In this document: piece after piece, positions 1-8,112 of the stretch | Layout: each line of letters starts with the position of its first letter | Numbering within the stretch: position 1 is the first letter of the stretch | Assembly: GCA_004298325.1 (NCBI GenBank) | Contig: SCUF01000399.1 | Coordinates: forward strand, 1 to 32,408 | DNA: 32,408 nucleotides | Reading direction: 5' to 3' | Source: Betaproteobacteria bacterium | Lineage (GTDB): Bacteria > Pseudomonadota > Gammaproteobacteria > Burkholderiales > SG8-39 | Notes under the pieces: model-generated | Databases searched by the model: none | Told to the model about the DNA's origin: nothing | Seen by the model: the letters and a program-made list of their open reading frames with translations, nothing else | Position numbers and translations under genes: made by a program

Positions 1-668
1 GCCGCCATCTGCGAGGAACCGAGCAGGCTCATGCCGAGCGCCTCGAAGGAGGAGCTCATGGTGTTCGCGGTGTACTGGCCGCCGCAGGCACCGACCGTCG
101 GGCAGGCGTTCTTCTCGATCCCGAGGAAGTCTTCTTCGCTCATCTTGCGCGCGGCATACGCGCCGACCGCCTCGAAGGCCGAGACGATCGTCAGGTCCTG
201 CCCCTTCCACCGGCCCGGCTTGATGGTGCCGCCGTAGACGAAGATGCCGGGCACGTTCATGCGCGCGAGCGCGATCACCCCCCCCGGCATGTTCTTGTCG
301 CAGCCGCCGACGACCAGCGCGCCGTCCATCGCCTGGCCGTTCACCGAGGTCTCGATCGCGTCCGCGATCACTTCGCGCGACACCAGGGAATATTTCATCG
401 CCTCGGTGCCCATGCCGATGCCGTCGGTCACCGTCGGAAAACCGAACATCTGCGGCTTGGCGCCGGCGGCCTCGAGCGCGGCGACGGCGCGGTCGACCAG
501 CGGCTGGATGCCGGCATTGCACGGGTTGAGCGTCGAATGGCCGTTGGCGACGCCGATGATCGGCTTGTCGAAATCGTCATCCTTGAAGCCCACCGCGCGC
601 AGCATCGCGCGGTTGGGCGAGCGCGCCACACCCTGGGTGATGAGGCGGCTCCTGCGGTTGTAGGCCAT
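1..668 (-). CDS. ilvD: Dihydroxy-acid dehydratase, N-terminal part (runs off left edge)
   Basis: IlvD dehydrates 2,3-dihydroxy-isovalerate and 2,3-dihydroxy-3-methylvalerate to the 2-oxo acids in valine, leucine and isoleucine synthesis, in the cytoplasm, using an Fe-S cluster. The minus strand reads from ATG at 668 through 222 intact codons, starting [20 protein letters not shown]. The three cluster cysteines of the family are visible at Cys50 (NPCNAG), Cys123 (GGCDKNMPG) and Cys195 ([12 protein letters not shown]). The family is about 560 residues in its short form, so roughly 60 percent lies outside the window. A GGAGGA ribosome site precedes the ATG by about 8 bases. The gene is divergent from lgt with only 37 bases between the two starts, so promoters must lie in that gap or inside the opposing gene. 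Identification is certain; the partial length is due only to the window edge. Confidence 0.97.
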   Translation of the reverse strand, partial: MAYNRRSRLITQGVARSPNRAMLRAVGFKDDDFDKPIIGVANGHSTLNPCNAGIQPLVDRAVAALEAAGAKPQMFGFPTVTDGIGMGTEAMKYSLVSREVIADAIETSVNGQAMDGALVVGGCDKNMPGGVIALARMNVPGIFVYGGTIKPGRWKGQDLTIVSAFEAVGAYAARKMSEEDFLGIEKNACPTVGACGGQYTANTMSSSFEALGMSLLGSSQMA

Positions 669-705
669 GCCTGCGGTCCTCCGATGTTTAGAATGCCATC
701 TTACC

Positions 706-1491
706 GTGCTCACCCACCCGAACTTCGATCCGGTCGTATTCTCGCTGGGACCGCTGGCGGTCCGCTGGTACGGACTGATGTATCTCGCCGGATTTGCCGC
801 AGGCTGGTGGCTCGGCGTCAAGCGCATTCAGGCGGGCGACCGAACCGGCGGCGCGTTACTGAGCCGCGCGCAGTTCGACGACCTGCTGTTCGCGGCCATC
901 CTCGGCGTCATTCTCGGCGGGCGCCTGGGCTACGTGCTGTTTTACAAGCCGGCCTACTACGCCTCGCATCCGCTCGAGATCCTGGCCATCTGGCAGGGCG
1001 GCATGTCGTTCCACGGCGGTTTTCTCGGCGTGCTGCTCGCGATGGTGTGGTTTGCGCGCCGCCAGCGCCTGCGCTGGCTCGACGTCATGGACTTTCTCGC
1101 GCCGCTGGTGCCGCTGGGCATCGCCGCCGGGCGCCTGGGCAATTTCATCAATGGCGAGCTCTGGGGGCGGGTGACGGAGCTGCCCTGGGGCATGGTGTTC
1201 CGCGGCGCCGGCCCGCAGCCGCGGCATCCGTCGCAGCTTTATCAGTTCGCGCTCGAGGGGCTGGTGCTGTTCGCGCTGCTCTGGTGGTTCTCGACGAAGC
1301 CCCGGCCGCGCGGGCAGGTCTCGGCGCTATTCCTCGCCGGCTATGGCGTCTGCCGTTTCGTCGCCGAGTACGCGCGCGAACCCGACGATTTTCTCGGCCT
1401 GCTCGCGCTCGATCTGTCGATGGGACAGTGGCTCAGCCTGCCGATGATTCTGGCCGGCGCGTGGCTCTTCGTCTGGTCACGGCGGCACTGA
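706..1491 (+). CDS. lgt: Prolipoprotein diacylglyceryl transferase Lgt
   Basis: Lgt moves the diacylglyceryl group of phosphatidylglycerol onto the lipobox cysteine of prolipoproteins, in the inner membrane. The 261-residue multi-spanning protein shows the family landmarks: [20 protein letters not shown] near the N-terminus, GGMSFHGG with the conserved His, the [14 protein letters not shown] signature with its essential Arg, Asn and Glu, and a C-terminal [15 protein letters not shown] with the conserved Arg. I chose GTG at 706 because homologous sequence begins there. An ATG at 667 would add 13 unrelated residues and would overlap the ilvD start codon. No Shine-Dalgarno is seen before 706. 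A TAGAAT at 689-694 could be a -10 box, which would leave almost no 5' leader. The stop is followed one base later by the ATG of the next gene. Confidence 0.95.
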   Translation: MLTHPNFDPVVFSLGPLAVRWYGLMYLAGFAAGWWLGVKRIQAGDRTGGALLSRAQFDDLLFAAILGVILGGRLGYVLFYKPAYYASHPLEILAIWQGGMSFHGGFLGVLLAMVWFARRQRLRWLDVMDFLAPLVPLGIAAGRLGNFINGELWGRVTELPWGMVFRGAGPQPRHPSQLYQFALEGLVLFALLWWFSTKPRPRGQVSALFLAGYGVCRFVAEYAREPDDFLGLLALDLSMGQWLSLPMILAGAWLFVWSRRH

Positions 1492-1492
1492 C

Positions 1493-2278
1493 ATGAAATC
1501 TTCATTGGCGGCTGCGCTTGCGCTGTGCATCGGCGCGGCATCGGCGCAATCGCTCGAGAAACAGGTGCTGCAGCGTGGCGCGACGGAAACCCCGATCGAG
1601 GTTGCGCGACCTGCCGGCGCCGGACCGTTTCCTGCGCTGCTCTATATCCATGCCAAACGCGGCTTCGAGGACGTCGACCGCGCCCATATGGCCGCGCTCG
1701 CCCGCGACGGCTTCCTCGTGCTCGCGCCCGACTGGCTGTCCGGCAATCTGATCGAACGCTGGCCTGACCGGCATTACCCGGAAACGGAGGCCGAAGTCGA
1801 AACGGGCTTGAGCGCGCTGCTGGCGCGGGACGATGTCTGCCGGGGCCCGGTCGGTGTGGTGGCCAAATCGCGCGGGCCGTATTTCGCGATTCGCCTCGCG
1901 GCGAAACGCCCGCGCGACATCGCCGCCATCGTCGCCTACTACGGTCATTTTCAGAATCCGAACGCGCCGGAGCCGCAGCAGCTGTTCTCGGTCGCGCCGG
2001 AAGTGCAAACGATCACGGCGCCGGTGCTGATGATGATCGGCGACGCCGATTACGAGCTGCGGCGCTTCGTCAACGGGCGTGCGTTCTACGCCCTCTGGGA
2101 GCGCGGCGTGCCGGTTGAGTTGCAGATGTACCCGCTGGCGCGTCGCGCTTTCGACTTCCGGCCGGACGCCACGCCTGAAGAGAAGATTGCCGCCCGCCAT
2201 GCGGCTGTGCGTGCGCGCGACTGGCTGCGCCGGCATATGAAGCTTGACGACAGCGGGCGCTGTCTGCAGGCTAAGTAA
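1493..2278 (+). CDS. Exported dienelactone-hydrolase-family protein with altered catalytic triad
   Basis: This 261-residue alpha/beta-hydrolase-fold protein has an N-terminal signal peptide (about residues 1-18, ending ASA-QS), so it is probably periplasmic. Family features are PALLYIHAKRG near residue 48, GFLVLAPDW near 73, a nucleophile elbow VVAKSRG with Ser126 where classical dienelactone hydrolases have GxCxGG, and GDADYE with Asp184. Where the family normally has a His in a YPGAGHGF-like motif, this protein has YPLARRAFDF, with arginines at 217-218. The standard catalytic His therefore appears absent. The protein may be inactive, may use another residue, or may bind a ligand instead. 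The ATG lies one base after the lgt stop, suggesting co-transcription. Its end overlaps the convergent dehydrogenase by 8 bases. Substrate unknown. Confidence 0.8.
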   Translation: MKSSLAAALALCIGAASAQSLEKQVLQRGATETPIEVARPAGAGPFPALLYIHAKRGFEDVDRAHMAALARDGFLVLAPDWLSGNLIERWPDRHYPETEAEVETGLSALLARDDVCRGPVGVVAKSRGPYFAIRLAAKRPRDIAAIVAYYGHFQNPNAPEPQQLFSVAPEVQTITAPVLMMIGDADYELRRFVNGRAFYALWERGVPVELQMYPLARRAFDFRPDATPEEKIAARHAAVRARDWLRRHMKLDDSGRCLQAK

Positions 2279-5108
2279 GCGCCCGCTCCAAGACGCGTGC
2301 CACGTGCTCCGCGCCACGCGCCGAGCCGTGCGCGATCTGCTGCCGGCAGCTGGTGCCATCGGCGACGATCAGCGCATCTGCCGGGGCGTTGCGTATCGCG
2401 GGCAGCAGGCTCGCTTCGGCCATCTTCATCGAGATATCGAAGTGCTCGGCCTCGTAGCCGAAGCTGCCTGCCATGCCGCAGCAGCTCGATTCGACGACGT
2501 TCAGTTGCAGCTCCGGAATCAGCTTGAGCGCGCGCTCGACCGCGCCCATGGCGCCAAATGCCTTCTGATGGCAATGACCGTGCAGCAGCGCCTGGACGGG
2601 CAGTGGCTTGAACGTCAGCCGCAAGCGCCCGGCGTCGGCCTCGGCGGCGAGAAATTCCTCCAGCAGCAGCGCGCGCTGCGCAAGCGCCGCCGTTTCAGCT
2701 CCCGGCAGCATCGCGCCGAACTCGTCGCGCAACGTGAACAGGCACGACGGCTCCAGGCCAACGATGGGCACGCCGCGCTCGACGAACGGGCGCAGGGCCG
2801 CCAGCATGCGACGCGCCTCCGTCTTCGCCTCGTCCACCAGGCCCGCTGACAGAAAAGTCCTGCCGCAGCACAGCGGTTCGGTGGCGTGGACCCGATAGCC
2901 CGCCGCCGCGAGCACCCGGGCGGCGGCACGCGCGTTTTCCGGTTCGAAATAGCGCGTGAAGGTATCGACGAACAGCACCACGTCGCCATCGGGCGCCGCG
3001 GTTGCGGTAAAGACGTCGCTGCGCCAGCGCGGCAGCTCGCGTCGCGTCGAAAAACCGAGTGCGCCGCGCGCGAGCGCGCTGCCGAGGTTCGCAAGCGGTG
3101 CGAGCCGCGCGGCGAGCCGCGCGTAGCGCGGCAGGTAGGCGATCAGGCGCTCGCGCGGCGTGGGCGCGTGACGCGCGCGGTACTGCGCCAGGTATTCGAT
3201 CTTCATGCGCGCCATGTCGACGCCCGTGGGGCATTCGCGCTTGCAGCCTTTGCACGACACGCACAGCTCGAGCGCTTCTTTGGCGTCTTCGAAGGCGAGC
3301 TGTCCCGAGAGCGCGAGCCGCAGGGTGTTGGCGCGGCCCCGCGTGACGTGCTGCTCGTCGCGCGTGGCGCGATACGAAGGACACATGGTACCGGCATCGA
3401 ACTTGCGACAGTGGCCGTTGTTGTTGCACATCTCGATGGCCTTGTCGTAGCCGCCCCATTCGCCCCAGTCGAGCGCTGCGTTCAGGCTGATGGCCCGATA
3501 GCCCGGCTTGAAGCGAAACAGCGCGGCGTCATCCATGCGCGGCGGATTGACGATCTTGCCCGGATTCATCAGGCCCCTGGGATCGAGCCAGGACTTGATC
3601 TCGCCGAGCGCTGCGGTGAGGCGCGGGCCGAACAGGGGCGCGATCCACTCGGAACGCGCCAGGCCGTCGCCGTGCTCGCCGGAATACGCCCCCTTGTACT
3701 GCCGCACCAGCGCGCAGGCCTCCTCGGCGATGGCGCGCATCTGGCTCGCCCCCTCGCGACGCATGTCGAGGACCGGGCGCACGTGCAGGCACCCTACCGA
3801 GGCATGCGCGTACCAGGTGCCGCGCGTGCCGTGCTTTTCGAACACCTGCGTGAGGCGTTCGGTGTACTCGGCGAGATGCTCCAGCGGCACCGCACAGTCC
3901 TCGATGAAGGACACGGGCTTGCCGTCGCCCTTCATCGACATCATGATGTTGAGGCCCGCCTTGCGCACCTCCCAGATGTCTTTCTGCTGCTTCGCGTCGA
4001 TGACTTCGACCACGCTGCCGGGCAGCCCGAGGTCCGCCATGAGCTGCACCAGCTGCTTGAGCTTGCCTTGCGGCTCGGCCGGGGCCTCGCCTGAGAATTC
4101 GACCAGCAGGATCGCATCCGGCGCGCCGCGGATGAACGCCGCCACGGTCCTGGCAAATGCCGGAATCTCACGCGCCAGTCCGATCATGGTGCGATCGACC
4201 AGTTCCACCGCCGTGGGACCCAGCTTGACGATGTGCTGCGTCAGGTCCATCGCGCTGTAGAACCTGGGGAAATGACACACGCCGAGCGCCCGCGCCGCCG
4301 GCAGTGGCGCCAGTTTCAGGTGCAGCCGCTCGAAGTAGGCGAGCGTGCCTTCCGATCCGACCAGCAGGTGCGCGGCATTCGCATGGGGCGGACCGAGATG
4401 GTCGAGGTTGTAGCCCGCCACCTTGCGTTGCACCGCAGGAAAGCGCGCCGCAATTTCCGCCTTTTCGCGCTCGTAGAGCACCCGCAACCGCCGCACCAGT
4501 TCGCGATAGGCCGGCGGACCTGCTTGCTCGTCAAGCGGCCCGAAGCGCCAGCGCTCGCCAGCAGCCGTGACCGCGTCGATGGCGAGGACGTTGTGCACCA
4601 TGTTGCCGTAGGCGATCGAACGCGAACCGCAGGAGTTGTTTCCGGCCATGCCGCCCAGCGTCGCCTGGGCGGAAGTCGAGACATCCACCGGAAACCACAG
4701 GCCGTGCGGGCGCAATTGCGCGTTCAGCGCATCGAGCACGACACCCGGCTGCACGAGCGCCCGGCGTTCGGCGGCATCGACCTCGAGAAGGCGATTGAGG
4801 TGCTTCGAATCGTCGATCACCAGCGCGGCGCCGACCGTCTGGCCGCATTGGGAGCTCCCGGCACCCCTCGGCAGCACCGGAACGCCCTCGTCCATGGCGA
4901 TCGCCAGCGCGGTGCGCGCCGCTTCTTCCGTGCGCGGGATGACGACGCCAAGCGGTTCGATCTGATAGATCGACGCGTCGGTGCTGTAGCGGCCGCGGCT
5001 GGCAGCATCGAACAGCACTTCGCCGTCGATTTCCTTGCGCAGTCGTGCAGCCAGGGCGGCATCGCCCGGATGGGTCCCGCCCGGCCGGCCCGGCGACGGT
5101 GCGCTCAT
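2271..5108 (-). CDS. FAD-linked D-2-hydroxyacid dehydrogenase with fused Fe-S domains (YdiJ/GlcD-GlcF-like)
   Basis: The 945-residue fusion protein should oxidise a D-2-hydroxy acid to the 2-oxo acid and pass electrons through Fe-S clusters to an acceptor, probably quinone. The N-terminal half is a PCMH-type FAD-binding module (PRGAGSSQCGQTVG near residue 80; LGGMAGNNSCGSRSIAYG near 150) followed by an FAD-oxidase C-terminal domain ending near PGKIVNPPRMD. Ferredoxin-like motifs follow: CNNNGHCRKFDAGTMCPS near 560-575 and CVSCKGCKRECPTGVD near 612-628. Two cysteine-rich CCG motifs come next, LCCGRTFLSAG near 747 and SSCCGMAGSFG near 875, with HGHCHQK between them. This layout matches YdiJ-like D-2-hydroxyglutarate/D-lactate dehydrogenases and resembles GlcD joined to GlcF. 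Its ATG overlaps the stop of the upstream GntR regulator (ATGA), so the two are likely translated together. Substrate is inferred only. Confidence 0.9.
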   Translation of the reverse strand: MSAPSPGRPGGTHPGDAALAARLRKEIDGEVLFDAASRGRYSTDASIYQIEPLGVVIPRTEEAARTALAIAMDEGVPVLPRGAGSSQCGQTVGAALVIDDSKHLNRLLEVDAAERRALVQPGVVLDALNAQLRPHGLWFPVDVSTSAQATLGGMAGNNSCGSRSIAYGNMVHNVLAIDAVTAAGERWRFGPLDEQAGPPAYRELVRRLRVLYEREKAEIAARFPAVQRKVAGYNLDHLGPPHANAAHLLVGSEGTLAYFERLHLKLAPLPAARALGVCHFPRFYSAMDLTQHIVKLGPTAVELVDRTMIGLAREIPAFARTVAAFIRGAPDAILLVEFSGEAPAEPQGKLKQLVQLMADLGLPGSVVEVIDAKQQKDIWEVRKAGLNIMMSMKGDGKPVSFIEDCAVPLEHLAEYTERLTQVFEKHGTRGTWYAHASVGCLHVRPVLDMRREGASQMRAIAEEACALVRQYKGAYSGEHGDGLARSEWIAPLFGPRLTAALGEIKSWLDPRGLMNPGKIVNPPRMDDAALFRFKPGYRAISLNAALDWGEWGGYDKAIEMCNNNGHCRKFDAGTMCPSYRATRDEQHVTRGRANTLRLALSGQLAFEDAKEALELCVSCKGCKRECPTGVDMARMKIEYLAQYRARHAPTPRERLIAYLPRYARLAARLAPLANLGSALARGALGFSTRRELPRWRSDVFTATAAPDGDVVLFVDTFTRYFEPENARAAARVLAAAGYRVHATEPLCCGRTFLSAGLVDEAKTEARRMLAALRPFVERGVPIVGLEPSCLFTLRDEFGAMLPGAETAALAQRALLLEEFLAAEADAGRLRLTFKPLPVQALLHGHCHQKAFGAMGAVERALKLIPELQLNVVESSCCGMAGSFGYEAEHFDISMKMAEASLLPAIRNAPADALIVADGTSCRQQIAHGSARGAEHVARVLERALT

Positions 5109-5809
5109 GCCGCTGCCATGGCGGGGCGTTCAGCCAATGCGGCCAGCACCGAGGCGGTCTTTTGCGCGAGATGGTCGGAGAGCAGCGCTTTCAGCCGCGA
5201 GCCGTCGCGCGCGCCAAGCGCTGCGAGGATCGCGTCGTGCTCGCGCACCGCGGCGTCCCAACGCTCAGGTGACAGGTTGGCCATGTAGCGCACCCGGCGC
5301 ACATTGGCGTTGAGTTGCCGGTAAGTGAGTGCCAGCACCGCGTTGCCGGCCGCTTCCGCGAGCTTCAAGTGGATCGCCTGGTTGTAGCGGAAGTAGACGG
5401 CCAGATCGCGGCGCGCGTGCGCCGCGCGCATTTCGAAGTGCAGCGCCCGGATTTCGGCGATCGCGGTCTCCGGAGCCTGTTTGCAGGCAAGTTCCCCGAT
5501 CAGCGCTTCGAGCGCTCCCATGACCGCGAGTGTCTGGCCAATGCGCTTCGGGTCCAGTTGCGCGACGATGGCGCCGCGGTTCGGCAACAGCTCGACCAGG
5601 CCTTCGGCAGCGAGCAATTTGAAGGCTTCACGCAGCGGTGTGCGCGAGATGCCGAGCCGTCCGGCCAGCACGCGTTCGTTCAGGCGCGACCCCGGCGGCA
5701 GTTCGCCCTGCACGATGAGGTCGCGCAGGCGATCGATCGCGGCTTCATGAAGGGGGCGGCGTGCGATCGGCGCCAGGGTCGCGAGACTGGAAGGGAGGTC
5801 GGTTTCCAT
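5105..5809 (-). CDS. GntR-family transcriptional regulator, FCD (FadR) subfamily
   Basis: This 234-residue regulator has an N-terminal winged helix, with the GntR signature at about residues 35-85 (LPPGSRLNERVLAGRLGISR, then TPLREAFKLLAAEGLVELLP). A C-terminal all-helical FCD ligand domain follows, with conserved metal/ligand-type residues in FRYNQAIHLKLAEAAGN and VREHDAILAAL. Members such as GlcC, LldR and MatR respond to small carboxylic acids. It is the first gene of a minus-strand pair with the hydroxyacid dehydrogenase (4-base ATGA overlap) and is divergent from the aminotransferase and TRAP genes. It is therefore the natural candidate to control both directions through the palindromes at 5827-5838, 5875-5890 and 5898-5909. 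The effector is not identifiable; a hydroxy or oxo acid is inferred from the neighbours. Confidence 0.92.
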   Translation of the reverse strand: METDLPSSLATLAPIARRPLHEAAIDRLRDLIVQGELPPGSRLNERVLAGRLGISRTPLREAFKLLAAEGLVELLPNRGAIVAQLDPKRIGQTLAVMGALEALIGELACKQAPETAIAEIRALHFEMRAAHARRDLAVYFRYNQAIHLKLAEAAGNAVLALTYRQLNANVRRVRYMANLSPERWDAAVREHDAILAALGARDGSRLKALLSDHLAQKTASVLAALAERPAMAAA

Positions 5810-5826
5810 GCTGGCGTCCTATAAGT

Positions 5827-5838
5827 TTTGCATGCAGA
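5827..5838. promoter_or_regulatory. Near-perfect TTTGCATGCARA palindrome, candidate GntR operator (regulator side)
   Basis: TTTGCATGCAGA differs at one base from the perfect palindrome TTTGCATGCAAA found again at 5898-5909. The two centres are 71 bases apart, close to seven helical turns. This copy lies 18 bases upstream of the regulator's ATG and just upstream of a weak minus-strand -10-like TATAGG (5823-5818), where binding would block transcription of the regulator and dehydrogenase. That it binds the adjacent GntR protein is an inference. Confidence 0.5.
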
Positions 5839-5851
5839 ATACAAAACAAAC

Positions 5852-5881
5852 TTGGCATTTGCAATGCTGCGCCAGTATGCT
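5852..5881 (+). promoter_or_regulatory. Candidate sigma70-type promoter for the aminotransferase-TRAP operon
   Basis: TTGGCA at 5852-5857 and TATGCT at 5876-5881 are separated by 18 bases. This would place transcription start near 5888, inside the 16-base palindrome at 5875-5890 and about 35 bases before the aminotransferase ATG. Both hexamers are imperfect. The call rests on spacing and position only. Confidence 0.4.
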
Positions 5882-5890
5882 GCAGCATAC
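5875..5890. promoter_or_regulatory. Perfect 16-base palindrome in divergent promoter region
   Basis: GTATGCTGCAGCATAC is a perfect inverted repeat without spacer. It overlaps the candidate -10 box and start site of the plus-strand operon, a typical place for a repressor site. It shares TATGC/GCATA half-sites with the flanking GCATGC palindromes, so the same dimeric GntR protein or a second regulator could bind. Its role is inferred. Confidence 0.5.
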
Positions 5891-5897
5891 AGCCAAC

Positions 5898-5909
5898 TTT
5901 GCATGCAAA
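5898..5909. promoter_or_regulatory. Perfect TTTGCATGCAAA palindrome, candidate GntR operator (operon side)
   Basis: This 12-base perfect palindrome sits directly before the aminotransferase ribosome site (AGGAGGG, 5912-5918) and ATG (5923). With the near-copy at 5827-5838 it brackets the plus-strand candidate promoter, an arrangement that would suit co-operative binding or looping by one dimeric regulator. Confidence 0.5.
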
Positions 5910-5922
5910 TCAGGAGGGCCTG

Positions 5923-7116
5923 ATGAGCTATCGAGCCGGACGTCATTTCCTGCAGATCCCCGGACCGACGAATGTCCCGGACCGCGTCCTGCGCGCCATC
6001 GACTTCCCGACGATGGATCACCGCGGCCCGGAATTCGCCGAACTCGGCAAGACCGTGCTGGAGGGCATGAAGCGCGTGTTTAGGACCGTGGGGCAGGTCG
6101 TGATCTATCCCGCCTCCGGCACCGGCGCCTGGGAAGCTGCACTCGTCAACACGCTCTCGCCCGGGGACGCGGTGCTGATGTACGAAACCGGGCACTTTGC
6201 GGCGCTGTGGCAGAAGATGGCGCTCAGGCTAGGGCTGGCGCCGGAGTTCCTTGCCGGGGACTGGCGCAGCGGCGTTGACCCGGGGGCGATCGAGCAACGC
6301 CTGCGCGCCGACGCCGAAGGACGCGTCAAGGCGGTCTGCGTGGTGCATAACGAGACCTCCACCGGGGTGACGTCGCGCATGGCCGAGGTGCGCAAGGCGA
6401 TGGATGCGGCAAGACACCCGGCGCTGCTGATGGTCGACACGATTTCGTCGCTCGCCTCGATCGACTACCGCCATGACGAATGGGGCGTCGATGTCACGGT
6501 CGCCGGCTCGCAGAAAGGGCTCATGCTGCCGCCGGGGCTGTCGTTCAATGCGATTTCGGACAAGGCACTGGCCGCCTCCAGAGCGGCGAAGCTGCCGCGC
6601 GCGTACTGGAACTGGGACGAGATGATCGCGAGCGGCAAGTCCGGCTATTTCCCCTACACGCCGGCGACGAACCTGCTTTACGGCTTGCGGGAGGCCCTGC
6701 AAATGCTGGAAGAGGAAGGCCTCGAGCAGGTGTTTGCGCGCCACCGGCGCCACGCCGAGGCGACGCGGCGCGCGGTGCGGGCGTGGGGCCTGGACGTGCT
6801 GGCCGCAAACCCCGCGGAGTACTCGGCTTCGCTCACCGCCGTGCTGATGCCCGCCGGCCACGACGCCGATCGCGCGCGCCGGGTGATCCTCGAGAATTTC
6901 GACCTGTCGCTCGGCACCGGGCTGGGCAGGCTCGCCGGCAAGGTGTTTCGCATCGGTCATCTCGGTGATTTCAACGACCTTGCGCTGATGGGTACACTCG
7001 CGGGGGTGGAGATGGGCCTTGAGCTCGCCCGCGTGCCCGTCAGGCGGGAGGGCGTGCAGGCAGCCATGGCGTACCTTGCGGAGTGCCGCGCCAAGCCGGC
7101 GCGCGCCGCGGCGTGA
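5923..7116 (+). CDS. Class V PLP aminotransferase, serine-glyoxylate aminotransferase type
   Basis: The 397-residue enzyme belongs to the alanine/serine-glyoxylate aminotransferase family, which moves an amino group from serine or alanine to glyoxylate. Motifs are FLQIPGPTNVPDRV at residues 9-22, PASGTGAWEAAL at 63-74 (PLP phosphate region), VVHNETSTGVTS at 140-151, MVDTISSL at 170-177 (the PLP-pyridine Asp) and GSQKGLMLPPG with the Schiff-base Lys198. The C-terminal GTGLGRLAGKVFRIGHLGDFN is close to the methylotroph serine-glyoxylate enzymes. I chose ATG at 5923 because AGGAGG precedes it and homologous sequence begins there; upstream in-frame sequence belongs to the control region. It is the first gene of the plus-strand run before the TRAP transporter. 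Exact amino donor and acceptor are inferred from the family. Confidence 0.9.
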   Translation: MSYRAGRHFLQIPGPTNVPDRVLRAIDFPTMDHRGPEFAELGKTVLEGMKRVFRTVGQVVIYPASGTGAWEAALVNTLSPGDAVLMYETGHFAALWQKMALRLGLAPEFLAGDWRSGVDPGAIEQRLRADAEGRVKAVCVVHNETSTGVTSRMAEVRKAMDAARHPALLMVDTISSLASIDYRHDEWGVDVTVAGSQKGLMLPPGLSFNAISDKALAASRAAKLPRAYWNWDEMIASGKSGYFPYTPATNLLYGLREALQMLEEEGLEQVFARHRRHAEATRRAVRAWGLDVLAANPAEYSASLTAVLMPAGHDADRARRVILENFDLSLGTGLGRLAGKVFRIGHLGDFNDLALMGTLAGVEMGLELARVPVRREGVQAAMAYLAECRAKPARAAA

Positions 7117-7136
7117 CAACACAAGGAGGAGGACCA

Positions 7137-8105
7137 ATGAAACTGCTGACCATTGCCGCCGCTTTCGCGGCGGCTGTTGCGGGCAACGTTTACGCGCAGA
7201 CTGAAATCAAGTTCGGCCACGTCGGCAATCCGGGCTCGCTGTTCGCGGCCAGCGCCGAAGAATTCGCGCGCCGCGCCAATGCCAAGCTGGGCAACAAGGC
7301 GAAAGTCGTCGTCTACGGCTCCAGCCAGCTCGGCGGCGACAAGGAACTGCTGCAGAAGCTCAAGCTGGGCACCGTCGACATCGCCTTGCCGTCGACCGTG
7401 ATGTCCTCGGAAGCGGACCTGTTCGGCGTGTTCGAGATGCCGTATCTCGTCAAGGACCGCAATCACATGAAGCGCATCGAGAGCGAGGTGTTCTGGAAGA
7501 CGCTCGCGCCGGCGGTCGAGGCGAAGGGCCTGAAGATCATCGCGGTGTGGGAAAACGGCTACCGCCACATCACCAACAACCGGCGCCCGATCAACACGCC
7601 GGAGGACCTCAAGGGCATCAAGCTGCGGGTGCCGGAGGGCAAATGGCGCGTGAAGATGTTCCAGACCTATGGCGCCAACCCCTCGCCAATGAAATTCTCC
7701 GAGGTATTCACTGCGCTGCAGACCGGCGTCATGGACGGCCAGGAAAACCCGTTCACGCAGATTTTCAGCGCCAAGTTCCAGGAGGTGCAGAAGTACCTGA
7801 CCCTCACCGGGCACGTCTATACGCCGGCCTACGCCACGGTCGGCGCCAAGCGTTGGGCCAGCCTGCCGGCCGACGTGCGCGGCGCCCTCGAGGCTGCGGC
7901 CAGGGAAACGCAGGACTTCGTCTACGCCAAGGCGGCGAAAGACGACGAGGACCTGCTCGGCAAGATCAAGGCCGCCGGCGTGCAGGTGAATACGCCCAAC
8001 AAGGACGCCTTCGTCGCCGCCTCCAAGCCCGTATACGACGAGTTCGCCAAAGAAGTGAAGGGCGCAAAAGAGGTGATCGACCGCGCCATCGCGCTCGGCA
8101 AGTAG
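7137..8105 (+). CDS. TRAP transporter periplasmic substrate-binding protein (DctP family)
   Basis: This 322-residue periplasmic binding protein captures a carboxylate and delivers it to the DctQM membrane complex. A signal peptide spans residues 1-20 (ending VYA-QT). The body shows DctP signatures: FGHVGNPGSLFAASAEEFAR, the INTPEDLKGIKLRVPEG block with Arg164 at the position that normally grips a carboxylate, and FSEVFTALQTGVMDGQENP. An excellent ribosome site (AAGGAGGAGG, 7123-7132) precedes ATG 7137, which I chose over an upstream in-frame start that adds unrelated residues. The gene lies 20 bases after the aminotransferase, so the ligand is probably related to the hydroxy/oxo/amino-acid chemistry of the locus. 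The sequence does not name the ligand. Confidence 0.95.
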   Translation: MKLLTIAAAFAAAVAGNVYAQTEIKFGHVGNPGSLFAASAEEFARRANAKLGNKAKVVVYGSSQLGGDKELLQKLKLGTVDIALPSTVMSSEADLFGVFEMPYLVKDRNHMKRIESEVFWKTLAPAVEAKGLKIIAVWENGYRHITNNRRPINTPEDLKGIKLRVPEGKWRVKMFQTYGANPSPMKFSEVFTALQTGVMDGQENPFTQIFSAKFQEVQKYLTLTGHVYTPAYATVGAKRWASLPADVRGALEAAARETQDFVYAKAAKDDEDLLGKIKAAGVQVNTPNKDAFVAASKPVYDEFAKEVKGAKEVIDRAIALGK

Positions 8106-8112
8106 GCGGCCG

